A stretch of 64,000 nucleotides of DNA, taken from contig NZ_PCOU01000002.1 of NCBI RefSeq assembly GCF_002979455.1, positions 186,001 through 250,000 on the forward strand, written 5' to 3'. The notes beneath the pieces were generated by a model that was not told the origin of the DNA, made no database searches, and saw only the letters and a list, made by a program, of their open reading frames with translations. The position numbers and the translations under genes were made by a program. Source of the stretch: Chryseobacterium sp. MYb7 (GTDB lineage Bacteria > Bacteroidota > Bacteroidia > Flavobacteriales > Weeksellaceae). Below, piece by piece: positions 60,213 through 64,000 of this stretch (positions are counted from its first letter, which is position 1; every line of letters starts with the position of its first letter).

Positions 60213-61604
60213 ATGAAAAGGAACATATTATCAATCGCTGTCACCTCTTTATTCTTTGTATATTCCTGTAAAAATACTCCTGTAGCCCAACAGGAAGCCG
60301 GAAAAGTTGAAGCGGTAAAAAGTAATATTACAGATGAACAGCTGATGGACAAAGTACAGAAAGATGCCCTTAAATACTTTTGGGATTATGCTGAGCCTAA
60401 CTCAATGCTGGGAAGAGAACGTTATCATGAAGACAATGTCTATCCGGATAATGACAAGCATGTAATCACTACAGGAGGTTCAGGATTCGGATTGGCAACT
60501 ATTCTCGTAGGGGTAGAAAGAGGATTTGTTCCAAGAAAAGAAGCTGTAAAAAGGCTTACTCATATCATGGATTTTCTTGCAAAGGCAGACCGCCACAAAG
60601 GAGCATGGTCACATTGGATCAATGGAGAAACCGGAAAAGCCGTTCCTTTTGGTAAAAAAGATAATGGCGGGGATCTTGTGGAAACCGCTTTCCTTACTTC
60701 AGGAATTCTGATGGTTCGTGAATACTTCAAAAACGGAACTACGGAAGAAAAAGCCCTCGCAGCAAAATGTGATGAGCTATGGAAAGGAATTCAGTGGAAC
60801 TGGTACACCAAAGGAGGGCAAAAAGTCCTTTACTGGCACTGGTCACCAGAATATCAATGGGAAATGAACTTTCCTCTGGAGGGCTATAACGAATGTCTGA
60901 TTACCTATATTCTGGCAGCATCTTCACCTACCTATTCCATTGATGCCGAAACCTATTACAAAGGCTGGACGAGAAACGGAACCTACCTTACAGACAAAAC
61001 AAAATATGGGTTACCCCTGTATGTAAAACACAATTATGCCGAAGAATATGGAGGACCGCTTTTCTGGGCACAATATTCATATATCGGGCTTGATCCTACA
61101 GGACTATCCGATAAACTTGTGAAAAACTTCTTTGATATCAATAAAAACCAAACCCTCATCGATTACAAATACTGTGTTGAAAATCCAAAACAATGGAAAG
61201 GATATGGACCTAACTATTGGGGACTGACAGCCGGTTATACCAGAAATGAGGATGGAAGTGCAGGATATACCGCTCATATGCCGAGCAATGATAACGGAGT
61301 CATAACGCCTACAGCAGCATTGAGCAGCTTTCCCTATACTCCAAAAGAATCAATGGCTTTCCTGAGATTTATTTATACTCAAAAACCGGAATTTATAGGA
61401 TCAGCTGGTCCTTATGATGCCACTTCAATCAACTATAACAACTGGTTTACTCCAAGATACCTAGCCATTGATCAGGGAACTATTGCTCCAATGATTGAAA
61501 ACTACAGATCCGGATTTCTTTGGAAACTATTTATGAATGCGCCTGAAATTCAGCAGGGATTGAAAAAGCTAAGCTTTCAGTCAACAAAATATGGAATAAA
61601 ATAA
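60213..61604 (+). CDS. glucoamylase-family (GH144-like) glycoside hydrolase lipoprotein
   Basis: 463 residues. Lipobox YSC with Cys19. The catalytic domain carries DALKYFWDYAEPNSMLGRERY, TGGSGFGLATILVGVERGF, GGDLVETAFLTSGILMVREYF and LEGYNECLITYILAASSPTY, typical of PF10091. Characterised members in Chitinophaga and Parabacteroides are endo-beta-1,2-glucanases (GH144). I infer this activity from family resemblance and the adjacent GH3 gene. It is probably surface-exposed. Confidence 0.85.
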   Translation: MKRNILSIAVTSLFFVYSCKNTPVAQQEAGKVEAVKSNITDEQLMDKVQKDALKYFWDYAEPNSMLGRERYHEDNVYPDNDKHVITTGGSGFGLATILVGVERGFVPRKEAVKRLTHIMDFLAKADRHKGAWSHWINGETGKAVPFGKKDNGGDLVETAFLTSGILMVREYFKNGTTEEKALAAKCDELWKGIQWNWYTKGGQKVLYWHWSPEYQWEMNFPLEGYNECLITYILAASSPTYSIDAETYYKGWTRNGTYLTDKTKYGLPLYVKHNYAEEYGGPLFWAQYSYIGLDPTGLSDKLVKNFFDINKNQTLIDYKYCVENPKQWKGYGPNYWGLTAGYTRNEDGSAGYTAHMPSNDNGVITPTAALSSFPYTPKESMAFLRFIYTQKPEFIGSAGPYDATSINYNNWFTPRYLAIDQGTIAPMIENYRSGFLWKLFMNAPEIQQGLKKLSFQSTKYGIK

Positions 61605-61643
61605 TTCAATAGGAATGGGCTTTAGCCAAAACCAATTAACAAT

Positions 61644-62351
61644 ATGAAAATAAAATTAAAACATATTCTCCTTTTACTACTGCCGTTTTCATTACAAATG
61701 AATGCTCAGGAAATAAAAGCAGAACTGAATAAAGAAATTAAAAGACAGGAAAAAATGTCTTATATTCTGGACTATCCCCAGAATGCAAAAGGAAATGTTC
61801 CTTTGATCGTTTTTCTTCATGGTTCGGGAGAGCGCGGAACCAATCTTGATCTGGTAAAGGCACACAGCCCTTTTACCTATAAAAACCTGATCAAAGAACC
61901 CGTGGCTATTCTCGCTCCACAATGTCCGGAAGGAGCATGGTGGGATACCGTTACTATATATAATCTGATCCAGGAAATTCAGAAAAAATATAAAATTGAT
62001 GCTTCCCGTATTTATCTTACAGGACTTTCTATGGGAGGATGGGGAACTTTGAAACTGGCGATGGAGCATCCGGAAATGTTTGCCGCTGTAGCTTCAGTTT
62101 GTGCACCTACAGATCAGGTCATGACAGCGAATATTGAGCAATTTAAAGATTTGAACATGAAAATATTTCATGGCGGAATGGATGATATTGTACTTCCTGC
62201 CAATGCTTTGAATTTTTACCAAAAGCTGCACCCTGTGAATCCGAACGCAGAATTGGTGATTTTCCCGAATGATAATCATAATTCATGGGATTCTGCCTAC
62301 TCAAATCCGAAGTTCTATGAATGGATGTTATCTAAGAAGAAAGGGAAATAA
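61644..62351 (+). CDS. secreted alpha/beta hydrolase (esterase-like)
   Basis: 235 residues with signal peptide (MKIKLKHILLLLLPFSLQMNAQ). The triad is visible as Ser in LTGLSMGGWG, Asp in FHGGMDDIV and His in FPNDNHNSW. It resembles dienelactone/PHB-depolymerase-like esterases. In a polysaccharide locus it may remove acyl groups from the glucan. The stop overlaps the next start as TAATG. A REP-like repeat lies just before it at 61604-61627. Confidence 0.88.
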   Translation: MKIKLKHILLLLLPFSLQMNAQEIKAELNKEIKRQEKMSYILDYPQNAKGNVPLIVFLHGSGERGTNLDLVKAHSPFTYKNLIKEPVAILAPQCPEGAWWDTVTIYNLIQEIQKKYKIDASRIYLTGLSMGGWGTLKLAMEHPEMFAAVASVCAPTDQVMTANIEQFKDLNMKIFHGGMDDIVLPANALNFYQKLHPVNPNAELVIFPNDNHNSWDSAYSNPKFYEWMLSKKKGK

Positions 62352-62737
62352 TGGAATTAATTTTTATTGGATTAGATGAATCTGATGATAATAGTCTATT
62401 GGATGAAAATAGGTTTTTTGAAAAATGTACGACGGAAAACCTACTATTTGAAAACAAAGTAATAAATGATCAGAATTTTTTTAATTTATTAAATTTTATT
62501 TTTCAAACAGAGGTTAAAATAGAACACATTAAAGAATTCGGAATTAGAAAATTAATTAATTTATCCCAATACAAAGGGAAACATCTTCATCCGAATGATC
62601 TTGAAAAAAAATATCTTGAATGGTTGGACATTTCCCAAAACGATAATAGCATGAATGAGTATGGGAGTTTAATTTGTGTTTTGGGATATTTGGAATCAAA
62701 TAAAAATAAGAACGAATTGTACTTGATTGTAGAATAG
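62351..62737 (+). CDS. unknown protein inserted in the polysaccharide locus
   Basis: 128 residues, no signal peptide. It is acidic and AT-rich, with a helical N-terminal half (ENRFFEKCTTENLLFENKVI) and segment GKHLHPNDLEKKYLEWLDISQ. I do not recognise it; its cytoplasmic nature is odd among secreted enzymes. It is translationally coupled to the esterase. Confidence 0.75.
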   Translation: MELIFIGLDESDDNSLLDENRFFEKCTTENLLFENKVINDQNFFNLLNFIFQTEVKIEHIKEFGIRKLINLSQYKGKHLHPNDLEKKYLEWLDISQNDNSMNEYGSLICVLGYLESNKNKNELYLIVE

Positions 62738-62790
62738 TTTAAATATTAAAACTAAAAAATATAAAAACAATAATTTAAGAAGATAGATTT

Positions 62791-64000
62791 ATGAAAAAGT
62801 TAATTGTAATCGCCACTTTAGCATTGGCTCCTGTATTTTCTGCACAGGAAATGGTAGATAAGCCCGTTCAGTCTTATCAGACGGCTCAGTATCAGGCTAA
62901 AAAGAAAGCTTTTGTAGACAATCTTTTATCTAAAATGACATTGGATGAAAAGATTGGTCAGCTGAATTTACCCAGTTCCGGTGATTTTACTACAGGTCTG
63001 GCTAAAAGTTCAGACATCGGTAAAAAAGTGGAACAAGGTTTAGTAGGTGGACTATTCAATATAAAAGGTGCTGAGAAAATCAGAGCCGTTCAAAAAGTAG
63101 CAGTAGAAAACAGCCGTCTGAAAATTCCTTTGATTTTCGGGATGGATGTTATCCATGGTTATGAAACAACATTTCCTATTCCATTAGGTTTAGCCGCTTC
63201 ATGGGACATGAATCTGGTTCAGCAGTCAGCAAGAGTGGCTGCCAAAGAAGCGTCTTCTGATGGGATCAACTGGACGTTCTCTCCAATGGTGGATATTTCC
63301 CGCGAACCAAGATGGGGGAGAGTTTCCGAAGGTTCCGGTGAAGATCCTTATTTAGGAAGTGAAATTGCAAAAAATATGGTCTATGGGTATCAAGGGAAAG
63401 ATTTATCCGTTGGAAATACCATTCTGGCTTGTGTGAAGCACTTTGCACTATACGGAGCCGGTGAAGCCGGAAGAGATTACAATACTGTTGATATGAGCCA
63501 TGTGAGAATGTTCAACGAATATTTTCCACCTTACAAAGCGGCTGTTGATGCGGGGGTAGCTTCCGTGATGGCTTCTTTCAACGAAGTGGACGGAGTTCCG
63601 GCAACAGGAAACAGATGGCTTCAAACCGAAGTTTTAAGAAACAAATGGAACTTTAAAGGGTTCGTTGTAACAGATTATACCGGAATTAACGAAATGGTTG
63701 ATCATGGTATGGGAGATCTTCAGCAGGTTTCTGCATTAGCTTTGAAAGCAGGTGTGGATATGGATATGGTAGGTGAAGGTTTTTTAACCACATTAAAAGA
63801 ATCTTTATCTGAAGGAAAAGTAACACAGGCTGAAATAGATCTGGCAGCTAAAAGAATCCTTGAAGCAAAATATGATTTAGGATTATTTACAGATCCATAC
63901 AAATACGGAGATGTAAAACTGGCTGCAAAAGAAGTTTTCAGCATGGAAAATCGAAATATTGCTAGAAGTGCTGCTGCTCAGTCGATGGTTTTGATGAAAA
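62791..64000 (+). CDS. bglX: GH3 beta-glucosidase, cut by window end
   Basis: At least 403 residues, incomplete at the 3' side. Signal peptide (to about SAQ at 19). GH3 features are GMDVIHGYETTFPIPLGLAASWD, WTFSPMVDISREPRWGRVSEG, the KHF at 216-218 and FVVTDYTG with nucleophile candidate Asp295. It should release glucose from oligosaccharides in the periplasm; after the GH144-like enzyme a sophoro-oligosaccharide substrate is likely. The missing part is the C-terminal GH3 domain. Confidence 0.93.
   Translation, partial: MKKLIVIATLALAPVFSAQEMVDKPVQSYQTAQYQAKKKAFVDNLLSKMTLDEKIGQLNLPSSGDFTTGLAKSSDIGKKVEQGLVGGLFNIKGAEKIRAVQKVAVENSRLKIPLIFGMDVIHGYETTFPIPLGLAASWDMNLVQQSARVAAKEASSDGINWTFSPMVDISREPRWGRVSEGSGEDPYLGSEIAKNMVYGYQGKDLSVGNTILACVKHFALYGAGEAGRDYNTVDMSHVRMFNEYFPPYKAAVDAGVASVMASFNEVDGVPATGNRWLQTEVLRNKWNFKGFVVTDYTGINEMVDHGMGDLQQVSALALKAGVDMDMVGEGFLTTLKESLSEGKVTQAEIDLAAKRILEAKYDLGLFTDPYKYGDVKLAAKEVFSMENRNIARSAAAQSMVLMK

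Overview
The window looks like a chromosome segment of a flavobacterium, most probably Chryseobacterium or a close relative in the Weeksellaceae (Bacteroidota). Supporting signs are a SusC/SusD pair, Bacteroidota -7 boxes of the form TAnnTTTG, A-rich start regions without strong Shine-Dalgarno sites, AT-rich DNA, and small Chryseobacterium-type 'bacteriocin-like' Cys-rich peptides. This placement is inference from gene content; no rRNA is present.

Region 1 (1-6466) is accessory DNA. It holds a minus-strand defence operon, a Hachiman/AbpAB-type nuclease (HamA, DUF1837) and helicase (HamB) followed by a membrane-anchored unknown, and then a large serine recombinase with a 54-residue partner ORF. 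A short relic of a second, related recombinase gene lies at the left edge.

Region 2 (6467-21151) is an integrative element of about 14.7 kb in the 3' end of a tRNA-Arg(ACG) gene. A 16-bp direct repeat of the tRNA 3' end marks both ends, and paired GGATACA motifs (putative integrase arm sites) lie just inside each end. It encodes a tyrosine integrase, an unknown 496-residue protein, an excisionase-like HTH protein, a ParB-like protein, a family-A-polymerase-like protein resembling the TV-Pol primase-polymerases, and the ArdA antirestriction protein. Cargo is a bacteriocin export cassette (C39 peptidase ABC transporter, HlyD-type adaptor, a double-glycine peptide and a 31-residue hydrophobic peptide) and a set of unknown envelope proteins.

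Region 3 (21272-55515) is mostly ordinary chromosome. It contains a substrate-binding lipoprotein, mtgA, a Gcr-type membrane protein, tandem Cys-rich leader peptides, DUF721 and recF split by an esterase, a UbiA-like protein, a large alpha-2-macroglobulin followed by ecotin, and a TolC/HlyD/ABC-2 permease efflux set. It continues with small VOC, SRPBCC, DUF1569 and GNAT proteins, a bestrophin-like channel, a Na+/H+ antiporter, two tandem glutaminyl cyclase lipoproteins, a deoxynucleoside kinase and an ArsC/Spx-like protein.

Region 4 (55516-64000) is a polysaccharide utilisation locus: SusC, SusD, a GH144-like (glucoamylase-family) lipoprotein, a secreted alpha/beta hydrolase, a small unknown and a GH3 beta-glucosidase cut by the window end. 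GH144 plus GH3 suggests beta-1,2-glucan use.

The strongest candidates for something little described are the TV-Pol-like integrative element, with a decayed second copy of the polymerase C-terminus beside it, and the third gene of the Hachiman operon.
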